Source of the DNA: an uncultured Hyphomonadaceae bacterium
GTDB taxonomy: Bacteria > Pseudomonadota > Alphaproteobacteria > Caulobacterales > Maricaulaceae
NCBI GenBank assembly: GCA_913058335.1
Contig: CAJXPX010000012.1
Location: 50,632 to 114,631 of the forward strand
Reading direction: 5' to 3'
DNA length: 64,000 bases
This document shows positions 17,875 through 26,570 of the stretch, one piece after another; positions within the stretch are counted from its first letter, which is position 1; each line of letters begins with the position of its first letter. The notes under the pieces are model-generated. The model worked only from the letters and a program-made list of their open reading frames with translations. It was not told the origin of the DNA and ran no database searches. Made by a program: the position numbers and the translations under genes.

Positions 17875-19640
17875 TGGGCGAACCAAGCGCGCTTCTTGGC
17901 GTAGAAAGCTCTGTAAAGGGAAGAAAGTGGCTTAGCCGCGCGTCTCAGGCCGACGCCGAGGCGCTTTTATTGACGGCTGATATTTCACCCCTGACCGCGC
18001 AGTTGCTGGCAGGCCGAAATATCACCTCCGAGCAAATTGAGGATTTCCTAAATCCGCGGTTAAAAACTTCCCTGCCGAATCCGTCTGTGCTTGCGGATAT
18101 GGATAAAGGCGTAGCGGCAATTTTTGATGCGATAGACCGAAATCGTAAGATTTGCGTATTTGCGGATTATGACGTTGATGGCGGTACATCTGCTGTTCAG
18201 CTTATTCGATGGGCGAGGGGGGTAGGTCAGGACTGGGGACTTTATGTGCCAGACCGCCTCTTAGAAGGGTATGGTCCCTCAGCGAAAGCATTTGAAAAGC
18301 TCAAATCAGATGGCACCGAACTTGTTATAACGGTGGATTGCGGTGCGGCGGCGACAGAGGCCTTGAACCATGCCAGTGAAATTGGTTTGGATGTGGTCGT
18401 AATTGATCATCACCTGATGGGCGACGAGGTTCCTGCGGCACTTGCCGTAATTAACCCGAACCGTACCGATGATACATCTGGGTTAGGCCACCTCGCAGCG
18501 GCCGGCGTGAGCTTTCTAACTGTCATAGCTCTTAACCGGGAAGCAAAACGGCGAGGCCTAACGCCAGCAGTAAACCCTTTAAGCCTATTAGGGCTCGCCG
18601 CACTTGGGACAATCTGTGATGTCGTGCCGCTCACGGGTTTAAACCGCTCAATTGTGGCTCAGGGGTTAAAAGTTCTTTCCCGCCGTGACGAGGCCGGAAT
18701 CGAAGCTTTGGCTGACATTGCTAAACTGGCGCCGCCTTTCACTACTCAGGACGCTGGGTTTGGTTTTGGGCCGCGAATCAATGCTGGGGGACGAATTGGG
18801 GTGTCCTTTATGGGGGCAGAAATGCTTTCGACCGAAAACGCTCAATTAGCATATTCTCACGCAGCGGAATTAGATCGTGTCAATGCAGAACGCCGGGCTC
18901 TACAGGCGCAGATTCAAACAGAAGCTATGGAAGAAGCGCTAAAGATTTCGGATGATTCGCCCGTTATCATTGTCTCAATGAAAGATTGGCACGCTGGGAT
19001 AATTGGTATTGTAGCGGGGCGAATCAAAGACCGTTTAGACAAGCCCTCACTTGTTATCGGGATAGATGATTCTGGGCTTGGAAAAGGCTCCGGACGTTCT
19101 ATCAAGGGAGTCAATCTTGGCCAGGCTCTGTCAAAAGCCAAGGAGGAGGGACTGTTACTTTCAGGCGGCGGTCATGAAATGGCGGGCGGGTTGACGATAG
19201 AGCCCGATAAGATTGAAGCTTTCAAAACCTTTATGAATATTGAGCTAGGTCAGTCTGTGTCCGAAGCGACAGACCATAATACTTTAAAGGTGGATTCTAT
19301 CCTTCACCCAAGGGCTGTTTCCCTTGAAACATTGGAAATGTTAAACAAAGTGGCGCCTTATGGAGCCGGCAACCCTACTCCTGCATTTGTTTTGCCAGAT
19401 ATGCTCATTACCTTCTCCGAACTTTTACGGGGAGGGCATGTGCGGGTCAGTGCCAAAAGCCGCGACGGCGTTTCTATCCGAGCGATGGCGTTTCGGGCAG
19501 ATGAGACAGGATTAGCAGATTTGCTTTTATCAAAGGAGAATCAATCCCTTCATTTGGCGGGAAGACTGCAACGGAATGAATGGAATGGGAGAGTGTCTGC
19601 TGACTTTCATATAATTGATGCCGCAAAAGCAAATATGTGA
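17874..19640 (+). CDS. recJ: Single-stranded-DNA-specific exonuclease RecJ
   Basis: A 588-residue DHH-family 5'-3' exonuclease. Motifs: FADYDVDGGTSAVQL at about residue 99, ITVDCGAA, VVIDHHLMGDEVP (the DHH site), GPRINAGGRIG, and the DHHA1 motif SGGGHEMAGGLTI at about 428. A C-terminal OB domain completes the usual length. Coupled to glpX by a one-base overlap. Confidence 0.96.
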   Translation: MGEPSALLGVESSVKGRKWLSRASQADAEALLLTADISPLTAQLLAGRNITSEQIEDFLNPRLKTSLPNPSVLADMDKGVAAIFDAIDRNRKICVFADYDVDGGTSAVQLIRWARGVGQDWGLYVPDRLLEGYGPSAKAFEKLKSDGTELVITVDCGAAATEALNHASEIGLDVVVIDHHLMGDEVPAALAVINPNRTDDTSGLGHLAAAGVSFLTVIALNREAKRRGLTPAVNPLSLLGLAALGTICDVVPLTGLNRSIVAQGLKVLSRRDEAGIEALADIAKLAPPFTTQDAGFGFGPRINAGGRIGVSFMGAEMLSTENAQLAYSHAAELDRVNAERRALQAQIQTEAMEEALKISDDSPVIIVSMKDWHAGIIGIVAGRIKDRLDKPSLVIGIDDSGLGKGSGRSIKGVNLGQALSKAKEEGLLLSGGGHEMAGGLTIEPDKIEAFKTFMNIELGQSVSEATDHNTLKVDSILHPRAVSLETLEMLNKVAPYGAGNPTPAFVLPDMLITFSELLRGGHVRVSAKSRDGVSIRAMAFRADETGLADLLLSKENQSLHLAGRLQRNEWNGRVSADFHIIDAAKANM

Positions 19641-19678
19641 TTTTTTTAAAGCTCTCTGACTTTTTTGTAAAATAGGAC

Positions 19679-19707
19679 TTGCGCCGCCATGCGCTCACTT
19701 CTATATC
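19679..19707 (+). promoter_or_regulatory. Promoter for tRNA-Glu
   Basis: TTGCGC at 19679-19684 and TATATC at 19702-19707, 17 bases apart, ending 18 bases before the tRNA. Confidence 0.6.
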
Positions 19708-19725
19708 GCCCGAACACTGATAAGC

Positions 19726-19800
19726 GGTCCCTTCGTCTATCGGTTAGGACGCCAGGTTTTCAACCTGGAAAGAGGGGTTCAATTCCCCTAGGGACTGCCA
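19726..19800 (+). tRNA. tRNA-Glu (anticodon TTC)
   Basis: A 75-base cloverleaf: acceptor GGTCCCT with AGGGACT (first pair a G-U wobble), anticodon stem CCAGG/CCTGG with loop TTTTCAA giving TTC, T-loop TTCAATT, discriminator G and encoded CCA. Confidence 0.96.
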
Positions 19801-19891
19801 ATCAGTTTTTCTTCTAAATATTTTCGCTGTTGAGAATCGCTTTACTGATAAAGCGCTTTTCGTTTCCGATCCTATTGGATAAAGGGAACAC

Positions 19892-20371
19892 ATGAAAAAT
19901 CTTCTCTTAATCTTTGTCCTTATTCTTACCACGGCGGCGAGCGCCACAGCCCAGACGAATCGCGACGATGTCGTCGATTTTGGAGCCCCGGTGCCGTTAG
20001 TGATCCAATCCGAATCAGGCTCTCATGAGTTTATGGTTGAAGAGGCCAAAACTCTCGATCAACAGGCTCGCGGAATGATGTTCCGCGAAGAAATGGGAGA
20101 AGATACTGGGATGATTTTCGAATTTGCAGAGCCTAAGCTTGCGACGATTTGGATGAAAAACACCGCAATCCCTTTGGATATCCTGTTTGTGCGCTCAAAT
20201 GGCAAGATTTTGAAGATCGAACATATGGCGCAGCCTTATAAATTACGCAGCGCTTCTTCAGAGGCTGTTGTTGCCGCTGTCGTTGAGTTGAAAGGTGGCA
20301 GGTCCAATGAACTGGGGATTCGTCCCGGTGATGTGGTCGAACATGCATTTTTCCAGAATTCTGCACCATAA
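19892..20371 (+). CDS. DUF192 family exported protein
   Basis: A 159-residue protein with an N-terminal signal peptide cleaved near residue 21 (ATAQ). The DUF192 core is clear: [35 protein letters not shown] and [18 protein letters not shown]. Function of the family is unknown. It lies between two tRNA genes and appears to be a single-gene transcript. Confidence 0.9.
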   Translation: MKNLLLIFVLILTTAASATAQTNRDDVVDFGAPVPLVIQSESGSHEFMVEEAKTLDQQARGMMFREEMGEDTGMIFEFAEPKLATIWMKNTAIPLDILFVRSNGKILKIEHMAQPYKLRSASSEAVVAAVVELKGGRSNELGIRPGDVVEHAFFQNSAP

Positions 20372-20375
20372 TCGC

Positions 20376-20403
20376 TTGAATTCTGACGCAACGGCTTTAA
20401 TAG
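20376..20403 (+). promoter_or_regulatory. Candidate promoter for tRNA-Pro(TGG)
   Basis: TTGAAT at 20376-20381 and TAATAG at 20398-20403 with a 16-base spacer, ending 16 bases before the tRNA. Confidence 0.45.
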
Positions 20404-20419
20404 GCTCCTCACCGTATGT

Positions 20420-20496
20420 CGGGGCGTAGCGCAGCCTGGTAGCGCATCTGTTTTGGGAACAGAGGGTCGCAAGTTCGAATCTTGCCGCCCCGACCA
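20420..20496 (+). tRNA. tRNA-Pro (anticodon TGG)
   Basis: A 77-base cloverleaf: acceptor CGGGGCG with CGCCCCG, anticodon stem TCTGT/ACAGA with loop TTTGGGA giving TGG, T-loop TTCGAAT and encoded CCA. Complements the GGG isoacceptor at 11750. Confidence 0.97.
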
Positions 20497-20583
20497 CGGT
20501 ATTTCAATAAAATCATTTTCAATCGTAAGTTTTTCCTAACGGTATAGGTGTATCATTTCTCCTGTCTTTGGAGATTCGTGACT

Positions 20584-22533
20584 ATGCTGACAACATCACA
20601 GCCCGCACAATCGGCGGCGCCGCAATCGAATGAACAACATATCGAGATCGGTCGGATCATGAATGTTGGTTCTGCCACAGCGGTTATTTCCATTAATAAA
20701 TCTCTGATTCGAAACAATCAGCTTCATCAAGCTCAAATTGGAACAATTCTCAAAATTTTGACAAGAGATTCAATTGTGGTGGCTATGGTTTCCTCCCTTA
20801 AAATTGGCTCTGCCGACGAGGAAGGAATGAATGATGGCTGTTTGGCCACGCTGAATATTTTAGGGGAAATCACTACAAACCCCACCACTCGTGCGACGAA
20901 ATTCTTTCGGGGCGTAAGGTCTTTTCCTGTCCTGAATGCCCCCGTCTTTAATATGTCCCGTGCTGATTTGAAGTTGATTTTCGCGCGGGAAAATTCTTCT
21001 TGTATTGAAATTGGCCGTTTGCAGCAGGACAACTCCATCGTCGCAAAAGTCAGAACGGATGATCTGCTTTCCAAGCATTTTGCCATAATCGGCTCAACGG
21101 GGTCAGGTAAATCCTGTACCGTTGCGCTCGTTCTGCAAGCTATCTTGAATCAAAGCCCCCAAGGTCATGTTGTTCTCTTTGACCCCCATAATGAGTATTC
21201 TAAAAGTTTCGGTAGCCGGGCGGAAGTCATCGATAGCGAATCTTTAGATATTCCGCTTTGGATGTTTGACTTTGTTGAAACTGTTGAATTACTGACCAGC
21301 GAAATTGAAGATCAGGCGAGGGAAGAACAGGAAATCCTTCACGATGTAATATTGAAGGCCAAAAGACTTTTTGACAGAGCGCGGCAAAATAACGACATCT
21401 CTTCGCAAGTTAAGCTCGATGATATTGAGGGCGAGTTACAACGCGCAACACATATCACGCTCGATAGCCCTGTACCTTATCGCATACGGGACGTCTCCAA
21501 ACTCCTCGATCACTATATGGGCAAGTTAGAGAATAACTCCAACTTAGCCCCATACAAACGCCTTAAGCGCCGTATAGCTATGTTAGTCAGCGATCCACGT
21601 TATAGATTTATCTTTAAGAATCAGGCGTCTCCAAGGCCTATTGAAGAGATTATCGGTCGCATATTCCGAATTCCGGTAAGCAATAAACCTATTTCAATTC
21701 TTGATTTTTCCGGCATTCCATCCGAGGCCCTGAATATCGTCGTTAGTGTGGTTAGCCGTCTGGCGTTTGAGCTTGCAACTTGGTCGGAGCGGAAAATCCC
21801 GATTCTTTTAGTCTGTGAAGAAGCTCATAGATACATTCCTAGAGACAAGTCGCTTGGCTTTCATTCGACCCGGCGTATTATCGGCCGCATCGCCAAAGAA
21901 GGCCGGAAATATGGGGTTTCGCTCGGAATTATTTCGCAAAGGCCTTCAGAGCTTGAACCTTCTACCTTGTCACAATGCTCAACAATTTTTTCTATGCGTC
22001 TCTCAAATGAAATCGACCAAAATTTTGTAAAAGCGGCAGTTCCGGACGGGGCGGCTGATTTATTATCCTTCCTGCCTTCACTCGGAACGGCAGAAACTAT
22101 GGTCTTTGGCGAGTCGGTTAATTTGCCCATGCGGGTAATTCTAAGTACTTTGGCTGAGGAATATCGTCCCCATAGTTCCAGCGCGAAATTTACGGACCTT
22201 TGGCAACGAGACACAACGTCTCCCGCATTTATGGAAACCGTTTTTGACCGATGGAGATCCCGTAGTTTGAACTCAGGGGAGTTACCTGCAGAAACAATCC
22301 AGACGCACGCTACGCAAAATCTAGATGGTCGACTTCTTCGCCCACCTCAGGCGCAGCAAGGCCAACTAAAAGCAAAACCACCTGCACAATCCGCTTCTAC
22401 GCCAAGTGGGGGCCAAAATCAGGGTATAAGCGCGGTGGCGCGGCAACGTATTTTAGAAAGGGCTACCGCCAAGCCCCAAAGTCTCTCAGAAGTGAAAACA
22501 ATGCTGAACTCTGCCTTTAATCGGGATATGTGA
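20584..22533 (+). CDS. HerA-like ATPase (HAS-barrel plus DUF87)
   Basis: About 649 residues. An N-terminal HAS-barrel (IEIGRIMNVGSATAVISI) is followed by a FtsK/HerA-type P-loop ATPase: Walker A GSTGSGKSCTV at about residue 173, FDPHNEYSK, Walker B ILLVCEEAHRYIP at about 415, and RKYGVSLGIISQRPSEL. The C-terminal 100 residues are Gln/Pro/Ala-rich. HerA helicases usually work as hexameric DNA pumps with the NurA nuclease; no NurA or other effector is adjacent. GGAG at 20570-20573 serves ATG 20584 or GTG 20578. Its role is not known. Confidence 0.85.
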   Translation: MLTTSQPAQSAAPQSNEQHIEIGRIMNVGSATAVISINKSLIRNNQLHQAQIGTILKILTRDSIVVAMVSSLKIGSADEEGMNDGCLATLNILGEITTNPTTRATKFFRGVRSFPVLNAPVFNMSRADLKLIFARENSSCIEIGRLQQDNSIVAKVRTDDLLSKHFAIIGSTGSGKSCTVALVLQAILNQSPQGHVVLFDPHNEYSKSFGSRAEVIDSESLDIPLWMFDFVETVELLTSEIEDQAREEQEILHDVILKAKRLFDRARQNNDISSQVKLDDIEGELQRATHITLDSPVPYRIRDVSKLLDHYMGKLENNSNLAPYKRLKRRIAMLVSDPRYRFIFKNQASPRPIEEIIGRIFRIPVSNKPISILDFSGIPSEALNIVVSVVSRLAFELATWSERKIPILLVCEEAHRYIPRDKSLGFHSTRRIIGRIAKEGRKYGVSLGIISQRPSELEPSTLSQCSTIFSMRLSNEIDQNFVKAAVPDGAADLLSFLPSLGTAETMVFGESVNLPMRVILSTLAEEYRPHSSSAKFTDLWQRDTTSPAFMETVFDRWRSRSLNSGELPAETIQTHATQNLDGRLLRPPQAQQGQLKAKPPAQSASTPSGGQNQGISAVARQRILERATAKPQSLSEVKTMLNSAFNRDM

Positions 22534-22593
22534 TTTACAGCGCGTCTTGATCTGGTATGACGATGACGTTGTTTCTGAAACGGGTTTAGTCGC

Positions 22594-22899
22594 ATGTTTG
22601 CCAAAATTTACCAGCCAAATCCTTCTGCTATGACGTCTGGTCGGGCAAAAACTCATCATTGGTTGCTTCAATTTGAAACCAAGACGTCAACGATTATAGA
22701 TCCACTGACAGGGTATAATCGCTCTGTGGACCCTAGATCCCAAGTTGAACTGAAATTCGACACACAAGAAGAGGCAATTGCCTACGCCAAGCACAATAAT
22801 ATTCCGCATCGCGTGATGGACACTCATTCTACAAGTCGTATTCCTCGTTCCTATGCGGATAATTTCAGCTATGACCGTAAATTACCTTGGACACATTAA
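22594..22899 (+). CDS. Complex I NDUFS4-like accessory subunit (ETC complex I subunit)
   Basis: A 101-residue homologue of mitochondrial NDUFS4, found in alphaproteobacteria as a peripheral subunit of NADH dehydrogenase I. Conserved segments are SGRAKTHHWLLQFE, PLTGYNRSVDP, LKFDTQEEAIAYAK and PRSYADNFSYDRKLPWTH. The nuo operon is not in this window. It lies directly upstream of tRNA-Arg, whose promoter overlaps its last codons. Confidence 0.9.
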   Translation: MFAKIYQPNPSAMTSGRAKTHHWLLQFETKTSTIIDPLTGYNRSVDPRSQVELKFDTQEEAIAYAKHNNIPHRVMDTHSTSRIPRSYADNFSYDRKLPWTH

Positions 22900-22915
22900 A
22901 TAGACTCATTAAGAC
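22887..22915 (+). promoter_or_regulatory. Promoter for tRNA-Arg
   Basis: TTGGAC at 22887-22892, a 17-base spacer and TAAGAC at 22910-22915. The -35 element is inside the end of the preceding gene. Confidence 0.55.
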
Positions 22916-22930
22916 ACGTTTGTGAAATGG

Positions 22931-23007
22931 GGATCCATAGCTCAACTGGATAGAGCAGCCGCCTTCTAAGCGGCAGGTTGCAGGTTCGATTCCTGCTGGG
23001 TCTGCCA
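22931..23007 (+). tRNA. tRNA-Arg (anticodon TCT)
   Basis: A 77-base cloverleaf: acceptor GGATCCA with TGGGTCT (two wobble pairs), anticodon stem GCCGC/GCGGC with loop CTTCTAA giving TCT, T-loop TTCGATT and encoded CCA. Confidence 0.96.
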
Positions 23008-23042
23008 TTTTCTAGTAATTTCTTTGGTCATGGCGCTTCGCT

Positions 23043-23377
23043 TTATTTGAAATACGCATCGAGAAATTCGATGAAGGCGGGCCAATCTTCTTCCATCCCC
23101 CATGTATGACCGTTGCATCCAGAATGACAAATCATCTCATAGGGCAGATCGGTAATGTAACTGCCAAAGAAAAATCTAATATGGAGTTTAGAAAACTTTT
23201 GCCCGAACATCTTATAAAATCTCCCTGAGGAAGCATGACCCAAGTGATTGGTACAACGACTTTGTTCGGACAGAAATTTTGCAATATTATATCCGGTGCA
23301 CTTAACTCCTCTACCGCTGGACAAATACAATATGGAAGGTCCGTGTTGACCGCCCATACCCGGCTTTTACTGCCCAT
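23043..23377 (-). pseudogene. Decayed C-terminal remnant of an alpha/beta hydrolase-like gene
   Basis: Two overlapping minus-strand frames carry complementary pieces. One ends CNGHTWGMEEDWPAFIEF, which resembles the catalytic-histidine end of an alpha/beta hydrolase; the other carries PNKVVVPITW, like the preceding strand. No single frame spans both and no start or N-terminal domain is present, consistent with frameshift and truncation. The rest of the gap between tRNA-Arg and metC (23008-23498) shows nothing else coding. The family call is tentative. Confidence 0.35.
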
Positions 23378-23460
23378 TCGGTAACAATATCGCCTGCTGC
23401 ATTAATAGATGCGGACCGCTGGAAGATAGTTGAAGACCAATTAAAACGAGAACGAAAACT

Positions 23461-23485
23461 TCAAACCGAAAACGTTTTAGTTTGA
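23461..23485 (-). terminator. Weak terminator candidate after metC
   Basis: A near-palindrome with outer arms TCAAAC and GTTTGA around an AAAACGTTTT core lies just past the metC stop. On the minus strand the following bases are T-rich but interrupted. It may stop the cysK-sseA-metC transcript. Confidence 0.3.
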
Positions 23486-23498
23486 GAAAAACACTATA

Positions 23499-24641
23499 TT
23501 AATGCAGTTCGCTCAGAGCTTGTTCTATATCCTCTCTGAGGTCATCAACGTGTTCCAGACCACAGGCAAAACGGATCAGCGGACCGGGGAATTTTTCTCC
23601 TTCTGAGCGCCTTAATTGTGGATCGCACTGGATCGCCAAACTTTCAAAGCCGCCGTAAGAGTAACCGATCCCAAAGAGGTTAAGCGCATTGATAAAGGCT
23701 TCGACCTTTTTGGCCGTTGTTTTTTGAGCGACGACGCTGAAAATGCAACCGCTACCAGTGAAATCCCGTTTCCATATTTCATGATCCGGATGACTATTGA
23801 GCGCTGGATGGAGAACAGTTTGAATTTCCGGACGCTCGACTAGCCATTGAGCGAGGGAGAGAGCTGTCGCTTCCTGTTGTCGAAAACGCGGCATGATACT
23901 CCGGAAGCCTCTTAGAATTTGATACGCATCATCCGGCGAACTTGAATTACCTAATAACTTCGCCGTCTTTGATATTTGTTGACAGGTTTCCTCATCGGCA
24001 GAGACGGCGGCCCCAAACATGATATCGCTATGTCCACCGAAATATTTCGTTGCCGCATGACAGGAAATATCAACGCCAAGCAAAAGCGGAGATAAAACGA
24101 TACCTGCCGCCCAAGTATTGTCTATGAGTGTCTTTACGTTTTTGGCTTTTGCTACTTTAGTTATTGCTGGAATGTCCTGAATTTCAAAAGTAAGTGATCC
24201 GGGGCTTTCAAGAATAATGAGTCGTGTATTTTCCTGAATTAGACGTTCTATTTCTCCGCCGATATGAGGGTCATAAATATCAACTGAGACGCCCATATTT
24301 GTTAGCATTTGCAGACAAAACCCTCGCGTCGGGCCATAGGCTGAATCTGTCAGCAAGACGTGATCTCCGGATTTAACCTGTGATAGTATAGGAACTGTAC
24401 AGGCCATCAGTCCGGACGGGAAAAGAGTTGTGCCGACGCCGCGTTCCAAATGGGTGAACATATCACAGAGTTGATCATGAACGTCTGCGCCGTGCCGTCC
24501 ATACCCTCTTACATCTGAACGGTAGAGGTCTGCCGCATCATTGAATAACAGAGTTGAGGCGCGCGTGATGGAGGGGTTGACGGCCGTGCCCAATCCGGCC
24601 TTGGGTCGGGCGAGGTGAGTAAACTGAGTTTCTTTTTTCAT
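23499..24641 (-). CDS. metC: Cystathionine beta-lyase
   Basis: A 380-residue Cys/Met-metabolism PLP enzyme (fold type I). It starts with KKETQFTHLARPKAGLGTAVNP; the PLP lysine is in CHAATKYFGGHSDIM at about residue 192, and YGRHGADVHDQL, SAYGPTR and GIGYSYGGFESL match MetC rather than MetB. It converts cystathionine to homocysteine, pyruvate and ammonia. Its ATG overlaps the sseA stop by four bases. Confidence 0.92.
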   Translation of the reverse strand: MKKETQFTHLARPKAGLGTAVNPSITRASTLLFNDAADLYRSDVRGYGRHGADVHDQLCDMFTHLERGVGTTLFPSGLMACTVPILSQVKSGDHVLLTDSAYGPTRGFCLQMLTNMGVSVDIYDPHIGGEIERLIQENTRLIILESPGSLTFEIQDIPAITKVAKAKNVKTLIDNTWAAGIVLSPLLLGVDISCHAATKYFGGHSDIMFGAAVSADEETCQQISKTAKLLGNSSSPDDAYQILRGFRSIMPRFRQQEATALSLAQWLVERPEIQTVLHPALNSHPDHEIWKRDFTGSGCIFSVVAQKTTAKKVEAFINALNLFGIGYSYGGFESLAIQCDPQLRRSEGEKFPGPLIRFACGLEHVDDLREDIEQALSELH

Positions 24642-25474
24642 ATTGTTTCAATCGGATGTTCGGAAGCGCCATATTCTGCCCAAGAGCCAGTATATACGGA
24701 GACATCTTTAAACCCAAGATGTTCAAATATAACAGCTAGAGCCGCGGCAGTGACGCCGGAGCCGCAAGTTGTGATGACCGGAGCGCTTGCGTCAATGCCT
24801 TTATCTTTCAATATTTGGCGGATTTCATTGTCTTCCAACAGCTCGCCTTGAGCTGTTTTCAAACAGCTAATTGGCAAGTTGAGAGAGCCTGGAATATGGC
24901 CGGATCGAAGACTTTCTCTCGGCTCCGGCATCTCTCCTGAAAATCGTCCGGCAGGACGCGCGTCGATAATTTGCACGCCTGAGTCAACCGCCTTAAGAAT
25001 CGTCTCAAGGGAGACCCCTTTGACCGCAGAATTTGAAATTTCATAATCGCTCTTAGGGGGATTTTTTTGATGGTGTTCGGCAGTTTTATATCCTGCTCCA
25101 ATCCATGCGGGAAGTCCGTCTCGCAATATAGAAACTTTTTTATGTCCGATTGTCTTGAAGGACCACCAGACCCGGGCTGCAGAGAAATAACCCTCTTTAT
25201 CGTAAACAATAATATGATTTTCGGCGCTTATCCCTAGCTCTTCGGCCATGGACTTTAGCTCTTCCTTTGGCGGATAGGACGCTCCGAGCAGAGTTTTGGA
25301 TTTCAGAAAACCAAGGTCAAAGAATCTTGCTCCTGGGATGGCGCCGGCGGGATAATTGGGATCGCTTCCCGGTACATTCCAAGTCGCATCTAAAACCCGC
25401 AAATTTGGGTCCGAGATATTTTCAGACAGCCATTTAACGTCAACAAAATAAGGAGTCTTATCTGTTTCTAGCAT
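24638..25474 (-). CDS. sseA: Two-domain sulfurtransferase (3-mercaptopyruvate sulfurtransferase-like)
   Basis: A 278-residue protein with two rhodanese domains (about 1-130 and 155-275). The active-site loop is CGSGVTA at about residue 237, the sequence typical of 3-mercaptopyruvate sulfurtransferases rather than thiosulfate ones. GARFFDLGFL in the first domain and IIDARPAGRFSGE in the second are conserved. Translationally coupled on both sides, with a 4-base overlap to metC and a 7-base overlap with cysK. Confidence 0.92.
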   Translation of the reverse strand: MLETDKTPYFVDVKWLSENISDPNLRVLDATWNVPGSDPNYPAGAIPGARFFDLGFLKSKTLLGASYPPKEELKSMAEELGISAENHIIVYDKEGYFSAARVWWSFKTIGHKKVSILRDGLPAWIGAGYKTAEHHQKNPPKSDYEISNSAVKGVSLETILKAVDSGVQIIDARPAGRFSGEMPEPRESLRSGHIPGSLNLPISCLKTAQGELLEDNEIRQILKDKGIDASAPVITTCGSGVTAAALAVIFEHLGFKDVSVYTGSWAEYGASEHPIETI

Positions 25475-26466
25475 AGCCAGTTCGGTACAGGTAAATTCCG
25501 CTCTTTCAAAAAATCAGGATTATAGATTTTAGACTGATAGCGCTGACCATAGTCACAAAGAATAGTCACAATGGTATGACCCGGACCCAAGTCCCGCGCC
25601 ATGTGGATTGCTCCGGCAATATTTATTCCGGACGAGCCCCCAAGACAGATACCTTCGAGTTGGTTGAGCTCAAAAATTATCTGAAGCGCTTCGGTATCTT
25701 CAATCTGATAAGCGTGGTCGACCTCTATACCTTCCAGGTTCGCCGTGATTCGGCCTTGGCCTATACCTTCTGTGACTGAGTCTCCATGACTCTCCAATTC
25801 GCCTGTTTTATAATAAGAATACATTTTTGAGCCGAGAGGATCAGCCACACCTATTTTTACAGAGGGCTTTAAACTCTTTAAGGACAAAGAAATGCCGCCA
25901 AGTGTTCCGCCTGTACCCACAGCGCAAATAAAGCCATCTACATTTCCGTCCGTTTGTTTGAAAATCTCCGGCCCGGTGGTATCAATATGGGCCTGCCGAT
26001 TTGCAATATTGTCAAACTGATTGGCCCATAGCGCCCCGTTAGGTTCCGTTTTTGCAAGCTCTTCGGCCAAACGTTGTGACGTATGAATATAGTTGCCGGG
26101 GTTGGAGTAGGGCACCGCGTCAACTTCAATAAGCTCGGCGCCTAAAAGTTTCACAGAATCCTTTTTTTCTTGGCTTTGAGTTCGAGGCATGACGATCTTA
26201 CAGCGATAACCGAGTGCCGAACAGACCATTGCCAATCCGATACCTGTATTCCCAGCGGTGCCTTCAACGACAACGCCGCCGGGGCTCAAAGTGCCTTGGT
26301 CTTCAGCGTGGCGTATAATGGAGAGAGCGGCGCGATCTTTGACCGACTGGCCGGGGTTGAGAAATTCTGCCTTGCCCAGAATATTGCAGCCCGTCATGTC
26401 AGAGGCCTCCTTCAATCGAATGAGAGGGGTATTTCCGATAAGGTCTAAAACAGACTGGGCAATCAT
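25468..26466 (-). CDS. cysK: Cysteine synthase A-like PLP enzyme
   Basis: About 332 residues, fold type II. The PLP lysine lies in NPGQSVKDRAA and the phosphate-binding region in GTGGTLGG. The substrate loop reads EGTAGNTGIGLA in place of the EPTSGNTG of classical CysK, and the C-terminus is longer; related enzymes are annotated as cysteine synthases or cysteine desulfhydrases. GGAG at 26473-26476 lies six bases before the ATG at 26466, so an upstream TTG is disregarded. It heads the sseA-metC operon. Reaction direction (synthesis or H2S release) is not decided by sequence. Confidence 0.85.
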   Translation of the reverse strand: MIAQSVLDLIGNTPLIRLKEASDMTGCNILGKAEFLNPGQSVKDRAALSIIRHAEDQGTLSPGGVVVEGTAGNTGIGLAMVCSALGYRCKIVMPRTQSQEKKDSVKLLGAELIEVDAVPYSNPGNYIHTSQRLAEELAKTEPNGALWANQFDNIANRQAHIDTTGPEIFKQTDGNVDGFICAVGTGGTLGGISLSLKSLKPSVKIGVADPLGSKMYSYYKTGELESHGDSVTEGIGQGRITANLEGIEVDHAYQIEDTEALQIIFELNQLEGICLGGSSGINIAGAIHMARDLGPGHTIVTILCDYGQRYQSKIYNPDFLKERNLPVPNWLC

Positions 26467-26570
26467 GTTGATCTCCAAATATTACTTGGCTTTGAAATGC
26501 CTGATTGAACAGGTAAAATCCACCGCTTTATAGCCAAATTTCCAAATCTCTCGAGGGTGTGATGTGGGAC

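Noticed and set aside
20584..22533. HerA-based antiphage defence system
   Set aside because: No effector or nuclease partner is adjacent, and the flanking genes are housekeeping.
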